64,000 nucleotides of DNA. Origin: Io17-Chloro-G2 sp034420695. GTDB lineage: Bacteria; Chloroflexota; Dehalococcoidia; Lucifugimonadales; UBA3495. Location: positions 124,001-188,000 of the forward strand of contig DAOULB010000040.1 of the NCBI GenBank assembly GCA_034420695.1. The letters run 5' to 3'. The notes beneath the pieces were generated by a model. It was not told the origin of the DNA and ran no database searches. It saw only the letters and a list, made by a program, of their open reading frames with translations. A program made the position numbers and the translations under genes. Position 1 is the stretch's first letter. Every line of letters starts with the position of its first letter. This document shows, one piece after another, positions 1 through 9,082 of the stretch.

Positions 1-1
1 G

Positions 2-3000
2 TTCCGGGACCATGCCTCCTTCCGGTATCTGGCTATGGTGCTGGCCTACGTGGCCGCCAGCCTGGCCATTCTGGAAAGCTTCGAGATCCGCTTCCTTCGC
101 TACCTGTTCACCTTGATGCCCCTGATGATTCTGCTGGGCTCCGGGATGCTCTTCTGGTTCTTGGATGCCGCCGGAAGCCTGGCGGACCGGGGCGGCGCGG
201 CTGGCCGGGGGGCGTCAACTGGGACACTGCCGTCTTGGACGGCCTGGGCGGGCCGCGTGCTCCGGTGGGCGTCGCTGGGGCTGATTATTTTCGTTCTGGC
301 GGCCACCGCGTTCTACTCTCTGGCTTTTCAGAGGGTCTACTCCACGGAGCACCCGGCGGTAGCTGCTTCCCTCTGGATTAACCAGAACCTCGAGAGGGGA
401 ACCCCGATCGTCAGCGACAACCATTGGGACGAGTTCCTCCCTGACCTCTACCGGTACGACCTGTGGCAGTACCCCGTGTACGAAGAGGACACCCCGGACA
501 AGATGGAGACCCTGGCCCGCCAACTTAGCCGTTCGGACTACTTGGTCTTTTACAGCCACCGGCCCTACTTCAGCGTCAGCCGGGACCCAGAAAGGTTCCC
601 TTACAGCGCTCATTACTACCAGAGGTTGTTCGACGGAGACTTGGGCTACCGCCTGGAAAGGGCCTTCACTTCTTACCCCGGCCTGTGGGGGGTTGAGTTC
701 CGGGACGACCCGGTCGGCGCCGCGAGCCTGCCGTCTCCCTATCCGGCAACTGGGGCGCAAAGGGGAGCATGGAGTTTCAACCTCGGCTACGCCGATGACA
801 ACGTGGTGGGATACGACCATCCCCAAGTGCTGTTGTTCCGCAACGAGGCGGGACTCCCCTTCCAATCGCTGAAGGAAACCCTGGTTATTGAGCCTCCTCC
901 GGACGGTATCTGGGAAGAGCCAGGCCCCTTGATGCTGTCAGAACGAGACTTGGAGTTGCAGCAGCGGGGAGGCACTTGGAGCCGGATAGTCGACCGGGAG
1001 AGCTGGACCAACCGCCTTCCGGTGCTGGCTTGGCTCCTGGCGGTGGAACTGGTCTTCCTCGCAGCCCTGCCCCTTGCGATCTACCTTTTTCGTTTCCTGC
1101 CCGACCGGGGAATCGTCCTCGCCCGGGTCTTGGGGTTGCTGCTGGTCTCCTACTTGGCCTGGCTTGCGGTGAGCTTGGGTTGGTTGGAGTTTTCCCGGAC
1201 GGCCATCGTTGCCGGGTTCTTGGCTGTGGCGGCCTTTTCCCTTCTGTTGTTGGCCCTCCGCTGGAACGAAATCACCGGGCTGGTGAGGCAGCGGTGGCGG
1301 TTGTTGGTGGGGGTTGAGACCCTGTTCCTCCTGGCGTTTCTCGCCTTTGTGCTGTTGCGGGCGCTCAACCCTGACTTGTGGCATCCTTGGCGCGGCGGCG
1401 AGAAACCAATGGAACTGGCCTACTTGAACGCCGTCATCAAGTCCACCACCATGCCGCCTTTTGATCCCTGGTTTGCCGGTGGATACCTTAACTATTACTA
1501 CTTCGGATACGTAATGCCGGCGTCCCTGGTGCGTATAACCGGCATCATTCCTACGACAGCGTTCAACTTGGCCGTGCCGCTCTTCTTTGCCCTCACCGTC
1601 ACCGGGGCCTTTTCCTTGGTTTACAACATGGCCCAAGGTGTACGGGCGTCCCGGATCAGGGAGCTAGAATCGCTTAACCTGGCAGGATCTCGGGGCCTGT
1701 GGGCCGTCTTGAAGGGTCCGGTCGGAGCCGGCCTGCTGGGGGCCGTCTTCGTCGCGGTCATAGGGAACCTCGACGGCATGCTGCAGGTGGTTGAAGGTGT
1801 GTGGGGCCGGTTGTTCCACTCCGGGTCTCCGCCCCTTGATTTCGACTTCTGGCGCAGCAGTCGGATGATTCCCAGCCTGGAGAATTTTGAGCCACCGGCC
1901 CTGGCGTTCTGGCTGAAGGACGGAGCCGCCGGTGTGCAGCACGTTACTCCCCACATCACCGAGTTTCCATTTTTCACCTTCCTCTTTGCCGATTTTCATG
2001 CCCACCTGATGGTCGTTCCCATAACCTTGTTGGTGCTGGGTCTGGGAATGAATCTGCTGGCCGGCCTGGGACGGGACGGCATCTCCTGGACGTTGGCGGC
2101 TGCCTTGGCCTTGGCGGTGTCCTTGGGTTCCCTGTGGGCGGTCAATAGCTGGGACTATCCAACCTACCTGCTGCTGGTGGTAGCCCTGCTGGTCTTGGCG
2201 GCCTACCGGCTAGCCGGGTCTCCGCGCCGCCGGATATTCTTCGGCGCCCTGTTAGCGGCGGGAGTAGTGGCCGTCAGTCTGGCCGCTTTCTGGCCCTTCC
2301 ACCAAGCCTACGAGACCTTCGACAGCGGTTTGGAGGCTTCCTTGTGGCGGACGCCCCTGGACCGGTACCTGCTGATACACGGCCTGTTCCTGTTCATTGC
2401 CGTATCTTTTCTGTTGGCGCAACTTCGGAGGAGTGTGCCGGGCTTGTCCGGTGGTTTCCGCGGGGGTGGGAGCGCCTTTATGGCGGCAAAGCGGAAGCCC
2501 TTAGCCGTCGTTGGGGTGGCGGGAGTTGTGTTCCTGCTCTTCGCCCTGTCCGGATATTGGACTGCCGCTGTCCTTTGGCTGGCGCTGGCTGGGGTGGCCT
2601 GGGCTGCTTGGCGGTCGATTGCTCGGGACCAGGGCGGCAGCCCCTATGCCTTGTTCCCCCTGGCGCTGCTCGCTATGGGGCTGGGAATCAGTATTGGACT
2701 GGACTTTGTGAGAATCTCCGGGGATATCGGGCGGATGAATACCCTGTTCAAGTATTACTTGGAAGTGTGGGTGTTTTTTGCCTTGGCCGCGGCCTACTTC
2801 CTGTGGCGCCTCTTCGACAGCGGGTCCGTCAGGAGAATGCCGGGATGGGCCCGGGGCGCTTGGCTGGCGGTCCTCTTGGTGCTGTTGATATCGTGCATGG
2901 TCTATCCCTTTTGGGGGACCAAGGACCGTTTGGGGGACCGCTTCATGGATACCCCTCTGACCTTGGACGGTACTGCCTACATGGACGACGCCTACCACTT

Positions 3001-3442
3001 CGAGTCCGGCCAGCCCCTCGCCCTGCGCTGGGACTTGGAAGCAATCGAGTGGCTGCAGGACAACGTGGCTGGTTCCCCGGTGGTGCTGGAAGCCCACGGC
3101 CCCCAGTACCATTGGAACTCCCGCATCGCCAACTACACCGGGCTTCCCACGGTCCTAGGCTGGCCTTGGCACCAGACCCAGCAGCGCATGGCCTACTACC
3201 AGCATATAGACGAAAGAGTCCGGCACGCGGGCTACATCTACAACACCACCGACTTCGCGCTCGCCGAGGAACTGCTGCGGTTGTACCGCGTAGAGTACAT
3301 CGTGATTGGAGAGCTGGAACGTATCTACTACGATGCGCAAGGACTTCAGAAGTTTCTGCACTGGGAGGGGGAGGATCGCATGGCAAGGGTCTTCGAGAAC
3401 CAGGGTGTAACCATCTACAGGGTGCTGTGGATCCAACCATAG
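2..3442 (+). CDS. DUF2298 (YYY) polytopic membrane protein, 5'-truncated
   Basis: The frame is open to the left edge (nt 2), so the gene begins upstream; 1,146 codons are visible. Counting from the Met at nt 35, a hydrophobic N-terminal block (to about residue 100) is followed by a soluble stretch (about 100-325) and then many membrane segments. The hallmark motif NYYYFG of the YYY/DUF2298 family is at 486-491, with conserved FADFHAHL and NSWDYP motifs further on and a soluble C-terminus. Long versions of this family in Chloroflexota often join a GT39-like glycosyltransferase part to the DUF2298 part; the visible N-terminus may be the end of such a domain (inference). Role unknown, probably cell-envelope glycan or lipid-sugar handling. 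Ends with TAG; the next gene starts about 220 bp later. Confidence 0.85.
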   Translation, partial: FRDHASFRYLAMVLAYVAASLAILESFEIRFLRYLFTLMPLMILLGSGMLFWFLDAAGSLADRGGAAGRGASTGTLPSWTAWAGRVLRWASLGLIIFVLAATAFYSLAFQRVYSTEHPAVAASLWINQNLERGTPIVSDNHWDEFLPDLYRYDLWQYPVYEEDTPDKMETLARQLSRSDYLVFYSHRPYFSVSRDPERFPYSAHYYQRLFDGDLGYRLERAFTSYPGLWGVEFRDDPVGAASLPSPYPATGAQRGAWSFNLGYADDNVVGYDHPQVLLFRNEAGLPFQSLKETLVIEPPPDGIWEEPGPLMLSERDLELQQRGGTWSRIVDRESWTNRLPVLAWLLAVELVFLAALPLAIYLFRFLPDRGIVLARVLGLLLVSYLAWLAVSLGWLEFSRTAIVAGFLAVAAFSLLLLALRWNEITGLVRQRWRLLVGVETLFLLAFLAFVLLRALNPDLWHPWRGGEKPMELAYLNAVIKSTTMPPFDPWFAGGYLNYYYFGYVMPASLVRITGIIPTTAFNLAVPLFFALTVTGAFSLVYNMAQGVRASRIRELESLNLAGSRGLWAVLKGPVGAGLLGAVFVAVIGNLDGMLQVVEGVWGRLFHSGSPPLDFDFWRSSRMIPSLENFEPPALAFWLKDGAAGVQHVTPHITEFPFFTFLFADFHAHLMVVPITLLVLGLGMNLLAGLGRDGISWTLAAALALAVSLGSLWAVNSWDYPTYLLLVVALLVLAAYRLAGSPRRRIFFGALLAAGVVAVSLAAFWPFHQAYETFDSGLEASLWRTPLDRYLLIHGLFLFIAVSFLLAQLRRSVPGLSGGFRGGGSAFMAAKRKPLAVVGVAGVVFLLFALSGYWTAAVLWLALAGVAWAAWRSIARDQGGSPYALFPLALLAMGLGISIGLDFVRISGDIGRMNTLFKYYLEVWVFFALAAAYFLWRLFDSGSVRRMPGWARGAWLAVLLVLLISCMVYPFWGTKDRLGDRFMDTPLTLDGTAYMDDAYHFESGQPLALRWDLEAIEWLQDNVAGSPVVLEAHGPQYHWNSRIANYTGLPTVLGWPWHQTQQRMAYYQHIDERVRHAGYIYNTTDFALAEELLRLYRVEYIVIGELERIYYDAQGLQKFLHWEGEDRMARVFENQGVTIYRVLWIQP

Positions 3443-3573
3443 TGGCAATGTAGCCACTGGAGGAGGTCGATTCCTGCGCGCTGCGTTTCGCGGTTTAGTT
3501 TATTTGGAGGGGGGACTTCCGTTGACTGGAGACAATTCTCCAAAAACTGGGCGGATTATCCATTTCCCAAGTA

Positions 3574-3603
3574 TTGACACTGCATTGACATAATTGTTAG
3601 ATT
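3574..3603 (+). promoter_or_regulatory. Candidate promoter of the small membrane protein
   Basis: TTGACA at 3574-3579 and TAGATT (4 of 6 to TATAAT) at 3598-3603, 18 bp apart, in an AT-rich pocket 64 bp ahead of the 3667 start. A second TTGACA lies at 3585-3590, 11 bp after the first. Sequence match only. Confidence 0.4.
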
Positions 3604-3666
3604 CTTAAAAGAATTTAAACTTTATGTGAAACATCGGCCGGGGGAATCCGCATCGAAACAATAGCC

Positions 3667-3933
3667 ATGATCCGGGACATTTTCATCACCGTGTTCGCCG
3701 GGGTGGGCATTGTGCTCATGCTGGTGGCCGGTTTCCTGATGTTCCGGTTGTACCGCACGGTTAAACGGACCGCCCAAAAGGTGGAAACGGTTTCCGCCGC
3801 TGTGCTGGAGACCATTCTCAGTCCGCTGAGCTATCTGACCAGTTTGGTTGAGGCCGGCAGGAAAGTGGTGGAAATGGTGCAGGACTTCCGAGGCAGGGGC
3901 AGAAAGGAGCAGGAGGAAGGGGAACCGGCTTAA
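3667..3933 (+). CDS. Small single-pass membrane protein, unknown function
   Basis: 88 residues. One strong membrane segment (about residues 5-27, rich in V, I, L, F) is followed by a basic stretch and a charged, helix-forming tail ending in K, R, E residues. This resembles DUF948-type or YtxH-like small membrane proteins, but no diagnostic motif is present. It stands alone between the DUF2298 gene and the convergent pheA end, behind a promoter-like sequence. A real gene is supported by its own upstream signal and by the typical membrane-anchor composition; the function is not recognisable. Confidence 0.6.
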   Translation: MIRDIFITVFAGVGIVLMLVAGFLMFRLYRTVKRTAQKVETVSAAVLETILSPLSYLTSLVEAGRKVVEMVQDFRGRGRKEQEEGEPA

Positions 3934-4123
3934 AGAAGGTTAAACGGCAATAATGTATCTACGCCTGCTGGCCTTTTCGGCGGCGGACGGTGTGACAAGA
4001 GAGTTGGGATGAGGTTGTGTGATGGTGCTCTTGGCAACGTCCGCCCCGGAAGGGCCAGCGTTTTTTGTTCCCTTTGACCCCCAGTTCCCGCGTCAGAAGA
4101 TTCCTGCGTCAAAGACTTCCGCG

Positions 4124-4963
4124 TTAGGGGTTCCAGCAGGGGTAGGAACCGAACACCCGCAGCAGCCGGGAGATGCTTCCCAGGGAATCCAGGGCCTCCT
4201 TGACCACTGGGTCTTCCCGGTGTCCGGAGCAATCAATCAGGAATATATACTCGCCCAGCGACTGCTTGTTGGGGCGGGACTCGATCTTCATCAGGTTGAC
4301 ACCCCGTTCTGCAAACACACCCAGCGCGTTGTACAACAGTCCCGAGGTGTCCCTTTCCTGGAAGGAAAAGCAGATGGACGTCTTATCGTTACCGGTGGGG
4401 GGATGGTCTTCCATCGCCAGCACCACGAACCGTGTGACGTTATTGCGGTTGTCCTGGATGTCCCGGCCGATTATCTCCACGTCCGGGTTGAGCTCCGCAG
4501 CCCGCCGGGGGGAGATGGCGGCGCCCGGCGCGTCTGAACCCTTCATGTCGTGCACCGCCGCCACGGTGCTCAGAGACGCCATCTGCTGGGCGTTGGGAAA
4601 ACATCTTTCCAGGAACGCCTTGCACTGGGCCAGCGCCTGGGGGTGAGAGTAGATAACCTCTATGTCGGAGAGCGCCGTGCCCGGCTTCGCCATCAGGTAA
4701 TGCTCGATGGGGACTACCACTTCCTGCTGGACCGATAGCTCAGGTTGCCCGATGAGAAGGTCCAAGGTGAAGTTGACCGAACCCTCAAGACTGTTCTCAA
4801 TAGGGACAACGCCTTTCGACGCGATGCCGGAAATAACCGCCGAACCCACTGCCTGGATGGACGGAAAGGGCTGAAGGTCGAAGTCTCTGTCTCCTGTATA
4901 CAGAAGGGCGGCTTCCTCGGTATAGGTGCCCACCGGGCCCAGGAATCCCAGTCTGTCGGCCAT
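4124..4963 (-). CDS. pheA: Prephenate dehydratase with ACT regulatory domain
   Basis: 279 residues. It converts prephenate to phenylpyruvate in phenylalanine synthesis. The N-terminal catalytic domain starts with the family motif FLGPVGTYTE and contains the NSLEGSVNFT and VTRFVVL motifs, including the conserved Thr-Arg-Phe. The C-terminal ACT domain (about residues 195-275) carries ESRP, the phenylalanine-binding motif, so feedback inhibition by Phe is expected. The chosen ATG at 4963 has GGGA 7 nt upstream; a TTG at 4969 overlaps the stop codon of the preceding RCK gene. Last gene of the minus-strand potassium/stress run, presumably by read-through rather than shared function. Confidence 0.93.
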   Translation of the reverse strand: MADRLGFLGPVGTYTEEAALLYTGDRDFDLQPFPSIQAVGSAVISGIASKGVVPIENSLEGSVNFTLDLLIGQPELSVQQEVVVPIEHYLMAKPGTALSDIEVIYSHPQALAQCKAFLERCFPNAQQMASLSTVAAVHDMKGSDAPGAAISPRRAAELNPDVEIIGRDIQDNRNNVTRFVVLAMEDHPPTGNDKTSICFSFQERDTSGLLYNALGVFAERGVNLMKIESRPNKQSLGEYIFLIDCSGHREDPVVKEALDSLGSISRLLRVFGSYPCWNP

Positions 4964-4965
4964 AA

Positions 4966-5625
4966 TCAAATCCCGGTCAGAAGGTCGTATAGGGTCTGTT
5001 CGAAATTCCGGTCCATCACTACCAGTAGTTCGTCCTCCGATTCCAGGAACAGGTCCGGAAGAGGACGCAATACCTGGGTCCTCCGCACCACTGCGGAGAT
5101 AAAGCAGCTCTGGGGCATGTCCACTTGACCCAGTTGTTGACCCACCACTGCTGCGTCGTCGGGCACCGTAATGCTGACCAACTCCATTGCCGGGTTTCCC
5201 AAGCTCATGAGATGCAGCAGGCTGTGCTCCGGAATCCGCTCCTCCAATCGTTCCAAGGCCAAGTGAGTGGAATTTATCACTTCATCCACTCCCAGTACTT
5301 GAAAGACCGGCTCGTTTCGCGGGTCCCTCACCAAAGCCATTGTCTTGGGCGTCTGGAATACGTGCTTTGCTACTTGGCACGCCACCAAGTTGACCTCGTC
5401 CCTCTTGGTAGCCGCAACCACAACGTTGGCCCTGGCCGCTCCTGCTCTCTTCAGAGTATTGTCGTCGGTACCGTCGCCGTGAATGGCTACGCTCCCCAGT
5501 TCCGAAGCCAGGAAGTTGAACCTGTTCCGGTCTTTCTCCAGGAGCACGACCTCGTGGCTGGAAGCCAGAAGAGACTTGGTCAACTGGTAGCCAACTTCAC
5601 TGCATCCAATTACCAGAACGTACAT
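4966..5625 (-). CDS. RCK-type (TrkA N + C) potassium-uptake regulator
   Basis: 219 residues: an NAD/nucleotide-binding RCK_N Rossmann domain (about 1-120) and an RCK_C domain (about 135-215). The dinucleotide loop reads GCSEVG, so the middle glycine of GxGxxG is Ser; the acidic residues ending beta-2 (LLEKD) are kept. The ATG at 5625 is chosen because an upstream TTG would add 41 proline/glycine-rich residues overlapping the neighbouring gene. The protein is half the length of canonical two-RCK TrkA; with the adjacent lone RCK_N protein it looks like a split TrkA. It likely gates the TrkH-like channel encoded at the head of the cluster. Its TGA shares bases with the pheA start region. Confidence 0.85.
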   Translation of the reverse strand: MYVLVIGCSEVGYQLTKSLLASSHEVVLLEKDRNRFNFLASELGSVAIHGDGTDDNTLKRAGAARANVVVAATKRDEVNLVACQVAKHVFQTPKTMALVRDPRNEPVFQVLGVDEVINSTHLALERLEERIPEHSLLHLMSLGNPAMELVSITVPDDAAVVGQQLGQVDMPQSCFISAVVRRTQVLRPLPDLFLESEDELLVVMDRNFEQTLYDLLTGI

Positions 5626-5642
5626 AGAAGGGGGTTCCGGCC

Positions 5643-6038
5643 CTAGAGGTCCTGGTCCAAGTCGTGGAGCAAGTCCAGGGTTGGGCTGATTACCTCCATG
5701 CCCAGGCTGGCGTATAACTGCTGCAACGGGGGGGCGTCCACCCGGCACACCACCCGGCCAACGTTGAATATACTCTTGGCCGTTTGAGCGGCCAGCAGGT
5801 TCTGGTGGTCGTCTTCGGTGAGTGCGAGGAACATTTCAGCGTGGTCGATGTTCCCCAGATGCAGCCAGTCCTGCATCTGGGGGTCGGTAATGCCGATGAC
5901 GGCGACTTGGTGCCCGTCAGCCGCTTCGTCCAAGTAGTCCAAATCGCTGCCGATTAGTGTGACGTCATGCCCGTTCAACCTCTGGGAAGACAACAGGGCC
6001 GTGGTCAGGGAACCGCAGCCAAAAATAACGATCCGCAC
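5643..6038 (-). CDS. Lone RCK_N (TrkA-N) domain protein
   Basis: 131 residues from a GTG start that directly follows the stop of the universal stress gene (1 nt gap); an ATG 30 nt upstream would overlap that gene. It comprises only an RCK_N Rossmann fold: IFGCGSLT near the N-terminus (third Gly of GxGxxG replaced by Thr), an Asp-rich beta-2 end, and ALTEDDHQN before the last beta strands. No RCK_C domain follows. Either it pairs with the following RCK_N+C protein as a split TrkA, or it is a non-binding structural subunit; the altered glycine motif argues for weak or lost nucleotide binding (inference). Confidence 0.8.
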   Translation of the reverse strand: MRIVIFGCGSLTTALLSSQRLNGHDVTLIGSDLDYLDEAADGHQVAVIGITDPQMQDWLHLGNIDHAEMFLALTEDDHQNLLAAQTAKSIFNVGRVVCRVDAPPLQQLYASLGMEVISPTLDLLHDLDQDL

Positions 6039-6039
6039 T

Positions 6040-6498
6040 TTACAGGTCTTGCTCCAGGAAGGGAGCAACGGCTTGCTCCCTGAGGAAAATTACCCTGCAG
6101 GATGAGTTGTTGAAAATATAAGTAGACGTAGCGCCCAAGTGGCAGTTGCCGAACCGCCTGCGGTATGGAACCCCAAGGATGACCAAGTCCATGTGCCGGT
6201 CTTCGGCTTCCTGCACTAATGCGGGACCCGCTTGCCTGGCCTGCAGCAGCTTGGCCTGAACTGCCTTGAACTTCTCCGTTGCCCCTATGTCCTCGATGCG
6301 CTCCAGTATCCGCTCTCCCTCGGCCATGGCGGTTCCCAAGTCGGTGCCCAAAGGCAGGTCACGGGATACTTCGATGACGTAAACGGCGTGGAGTTCGGCC
6401 TTGTGCTGCTTGGCGTAGCGGCAGGCCCAGCGGAACGTTCTCTCCGCCGCCGGAAGGCCGTTTACCGGGACCAGAATTCGGGCGGCTTCCTGTTCCAT
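6040..6498 (-). CDS. Universal stress protein (UspA family)
   Basis: 152 residues, one Usp domain. It begins with the typical beta-1 ILVPVNGL and alpha-1 containing AERTFRWA; near the C-terminus is a phosphate-loop-like stretch GVPYRRRFG...LGATSTYI, comparable to the ATP-binding G-2x-G-9x-G(S/T) motif but with substituted positions. Cytosolic; may bind ATP or signal energy state. It sits between two RCK-type potassium regulators, so a role in controlling potassium transport is a reasonable inference; Usp domains are known accessory parts of some cation transporters. Confidence 0.88.
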   Translation of the reverse strand: MEQEAARILVPVNGLPAAERTFRWACRYAKQHKAELHAVYVIEVSRDLPLGTDLGTAMAEGERILERIEDIGATEKFKAVQAKLLQARQAGPALVQEAEDRHMDLVILGVPYRRRFGNCHLGATSTYIFNNSSCRVIFLREQAVAPFLEQDL

Positions 6499-6583
6499 TC
6501 CTCACCCTGTTCTACCGCTTAGCCCTGCCACACTAAGCTAGGGCCCGCCGCCGGTTAGTTCTGCCAAGGTTTAGCTGGTGGAC

Positions 6584-6616
6584 TAGACCCCTCGTCAAGC
6601 CTTGGTGAGGGGTCTA
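6584..6616. terminator. Strong inverted repeat between trkA and the usp gene
   Basis: Ten-bp perfect arms (TAGACCCCTC at 6584-6593 and its complement at 6607-6616), and the loop itself contains a CAAG/CTTG inner inverted repeat. It lies in the 144-bp gap between the stop of trkA (6643) and the start of the usp gene (6498). There is no T-run, so it may be a Rho-independent-like pause, an attenuator or a processing hairpin that separates the trkH-trkA unit from usp-RCK-RCK-pheA. Confidence 0.45.
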
Positions 6617-6642
6617 ATACGGGGGAGCCTGGTGCTCCAGCG

Positions 6643-7344
6643 TCAGGATGTGGCGGTTCCCACCAACGGCGGCAGTTCTTTGGAGCTGGAATACAGCTTC
6701 CCCAACTGCTCGGTCGTTCCGGCCACCACCAGCAGGTCCCCGGGCTTTATCTCTTCGTCCCGGGCCGGGTGGAGGATGTAGTTCCTAGCCCGTCGTATCG
6801 CCAGGACGGACACCCCGTGGTTGCCGCTGGTGGACGTCAGCCCCGCCTGCTCCAGTGTGCGGTGCAACATCTGCTCCGGCGGGTACACCTTGCTGATGCC
6901 AAAGTTGGGGGCAATCGACATGTAGTCGATGATGCCAAGGTCGAATCCCACGTGAGCGGTGCGGCGGGCGGACTCCATTTCCGGGTACACCACCTTGTTC
7001 ACGCCGATTCTCTCCAGGGTCTCCCCATGCAGTTCGTTGATCGCCCTGGTTATCACGTAGGGGATCCCCATGTCCTTGAGCATAACGGTGATCAGGATGC
7101 TGGCCTGCACGTTTTCGCTGCCCAAGGCCACCACGGCCACGTCGAAGTCCTGCACGTCCAGTTCCCTGAGCGCCGACTCGTTGGAGGCGTCGGCCCGGAC
7201 CGCGTAAGTGACTTGGCCCAGCATGTCCTGGATCTTCGACTCGTCCAAGTCAATCACCAGGACGTCATGACCCGACTGGAAAAGTTCCGCTGCCATTGTT
7301 GCGCCAAAGGTACTGAGACCGATGATGCAGACCTGCTTCTTCAA
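6643..7344 (-). CDS. KtrA/TrkA-type potassium channel regulator
   Basis: 233 residues: RCK_N (about 1-120) starting IIGLSTFG and RCK_C (about 140-220) ending in the GDLLVVAG beta hairpin. Length and order match KtrA, the ATP/NAD-responsive gating ring of KtrB channels. As in the neighbouring RCK proteins, the second Gly of GxGxxG is Ser. It follows the trkH-like gene by 12 bp, so the two are almost certainly co-transcribed and form the complex. Start ATG at 7344. Confidence 0.9.
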   Translation of the reverse strand: MKKQVCIIGLSTFGATMAAELFQSGHDVLVIDLDESKIQDMLGQVTYAVRADASNESALRELDVQDFDVAVVALGSENVQASILITVMLKDMGIPYVITRAINELHGETLERIGVNKVVYPEMESARRTAHVGFDLGIIDYMSIAPNFGISKVYPPEQMLHRTLEQAGLTSTSGNHGVSVLAIRRARNYILHPARDEEIKPGDLLVVAGTTEQLGKLYSSSKELPPLVGTATS

Positions 7345-7356
7345 CTCACCCCTCCG

Positions 7357-8889
7357 CTAGCCTATTTTAACCCTTTCCCTGGCAAAACGGTATACCGAAG
7401 CGTCCTCACCGGGGGTCAGGGCCAAGGCTAACGCAATAGGTCCCAGCCTTCCCACAAACATGGCTGCCATGAACAAGCACTTGCCGGCCAAGCTCAAATC
7501 CGGAACGATTCCGGTGGAGGCTCCGGTGGTCCCCAGCGCGGATACAACGTCGAACACCAAGTGGAGAAAGGGAATCTCCGGATCGGTGATGGTCAGGATG
7601 GCCGTGGCTACCGCCAGGAAGGCCATTCCCAGGACAACCACGGTCAGGGCGCGGTTGACCTGGGGCTGGGGTATTTCCCGCCCGAAGGCTTCGGCCCTGG
7701 CCCTCTGTCTTAGCGAAGACACCACCGCCGCCACTATCACGGCGAAAGTCACCACTTTAATGCCGCCGGCCACCGACCCGGAAGCTCCCCCGATGAACAT
7801 CAGCGTCAGGAAAGCGGTCTTGGTCACGTCCTGCACTTGACCGAAGTCCATAATGGCAAAACCGGCCGTCCTGCCGCTGACCGACTGAAACACGGCGCCA
7901 ACGCCCTTGTCGGCCCACCCCATTCCACCCATGGTGTCGGAATTGGTGGACTCGGCCGCCACCAGCACCAAGGCGCCCAGTACCCAGAGGGAGAGGCTGG
8001 TCGTGACCACCAGCTTGGTGTCCAGGCTGAACCTGCGGAAACGGCGGTTCCGGTATACGTCCACAATCACCGTCCAGCCCAGTCCCCCCACGGCCATCAG
8101 TGCTGCGGTGACTATGAGCAGCGACGGGTTGGAGGCGAACCGGGTAAGGCTGGAGCCAACGGGCAGCTCGGGAAGAATGTTAAGCCCGGCGTTGTTGAAG
8201 GAAGAGACCGACAGGAAGACCGAGTACCAGATGGAACGGCCAAGTTCAGCCCCGTCCAGACCCCGAATGTGGAACAGTATTATCAGCGCGCCCAAGAGGT
8301 ACAGGCCGAATACCATGAGCACCACCCGGCGGCCGATTCCCCTCAGCCCCTGCAGGTGTGCCACTCCCACCGTGTCCTGCATCAGGCCGCTGCTGACCAT
8401 CCGTTCGGGCAGGGTTGACCTCTGTCCCATGAGCAGCAGGAGGAAAGTGCTTAGCACCATGAACCCAAGGCCGCCGACCAGCATCAGGACGAATATGACC
8501 GCCTGCCCGAAGATGCTCCAATAGGTGCTTGTGGGAACCGCCGTGTGGCCGGTGACGGTTGTGGCCGAGACCGCGGTGAAGAAGGAAATATCCAGGGAGG
8601 TGAATTCCCCTGCATTGCTGGAGAACGGAAGCGCCAGCAGCAGCCCGCCGGCCAGGATCAGGGATGCAAAACCGAACACCAGGATGTAAGTGGCGTTGGA
8701 ACGACGGCTGGGTTCCCGTACCGGCGGGGTGGTTTCAACGGTCGGAAGCAGTTCCCGGAGCCGCGGTTGGCGCAGGACAGGGTCCCGTCGCCTGTTGGGT
8801 AGGACTAGGGCCAAATTGAGGCTCCGTTCGAGGGGAAGTCGCGGGGGAGCATATTGGGGAATCCGGCCGGCGGACGCCCCGGGTGCCAA
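7357..8889 (-). CDS. TrkH/KtrB family potassium uptake channel
   Basis: 510 residues from a TTG; the first about 65 residues are Arg/Pro-rich and low in conservation signal, so the true start may be further in. About ten membrane segments follow, with the four selectivity-filter P-loops visible as VTGHT, SFNNAGL, SGRTAGF and TTGASTG, each centred on the filter glycine. The glycine-rich GGASGSVAGGIK stretch after the third filter corresponds to the KtrB gating loop. It imports potassium with its cytosolic RCK partner encoded directly downstream. Divergent from leuS, with about 190 bp between. Confidence 0.9.
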   Translation of the reverse strand: MAPGASAGRIPQYAPPRLPLERSLNLALVLPNRRRDPVLRQPRLRELLPTVETTPPVREPSRRSNATYILVFGFASLILAGGLLLALPFSSNAGEFTSLDISFFTAVSATTVTGHTAVPTSTYWSIFGQAVIFVLMLVGGLGFMVLSTFLLLLMGQRSTLPERMVSSGLMQDTVGVAHLQGLRGIGRRVVLMVFGLYLLGALIILFHIRGLDGAELGRSIWYSVFLSVSSFNNAGLNILPELPVGSSLTRFASNPSLLIVTAALMAVGGLGWTVIVDVYRNRRFRRFSLDTKLVVTTSLSLWVLGALVLVAAESTNSDTMGGMGWADKGVGAVFQSVSGRTAGFAIMDFGQVQDVTKTAFLTLMFIGGASGSVAGGIKVVTFAVIVAAVVSSLRQRARAEAFGREIPQPQVNRALTVVVLGMAFLAVATAILTITDPEIPFLHLVFDVVSALGTTGASTGIVPDLSLAGKCLFMAAMFVGRLGPIALALALTPGEDASVYRFARERVKIG

Positions 8890-9082
8890 GGCCGGGAATC
8901 GGCCGCAGGAGCATAATCAGGGAAGCAGACGGATTGTATTGAGCCGCCGCGGGAGTGTCAACTGAACTGCCCGTGCACGACGCTGAGACTTGGCCTTTCC
9001 CGAAGCAGGGACTGTACGCCCGGTATGCTAATATGGACTCCAGTTTCAATGACCGGCCCAAGCCGGATGTGGGAGACTCGAA

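Noticed and set aside
2344..3453. Long plus-strand frame inside the DUF2298 gene
   Set aside because: It overlaps the real frame, is Arg/Pro/Gly-rich and has no recognisable domain.
5626..5748. N-terminal extension of the RCK_N+C protein from an upstream TTG
   Set aside because: It overlaps the neighbouring RCK_N gene, is Pro/Gly-rich and lies before the Rossmann fold; the ATG at 5625 gives the normal start.
8890..9082. T-box leader for leuS
   Set aside because: No T-box core (AGGGUGGNACCGCG-like) or specifier hairpin could be found in the 190-bp gap.
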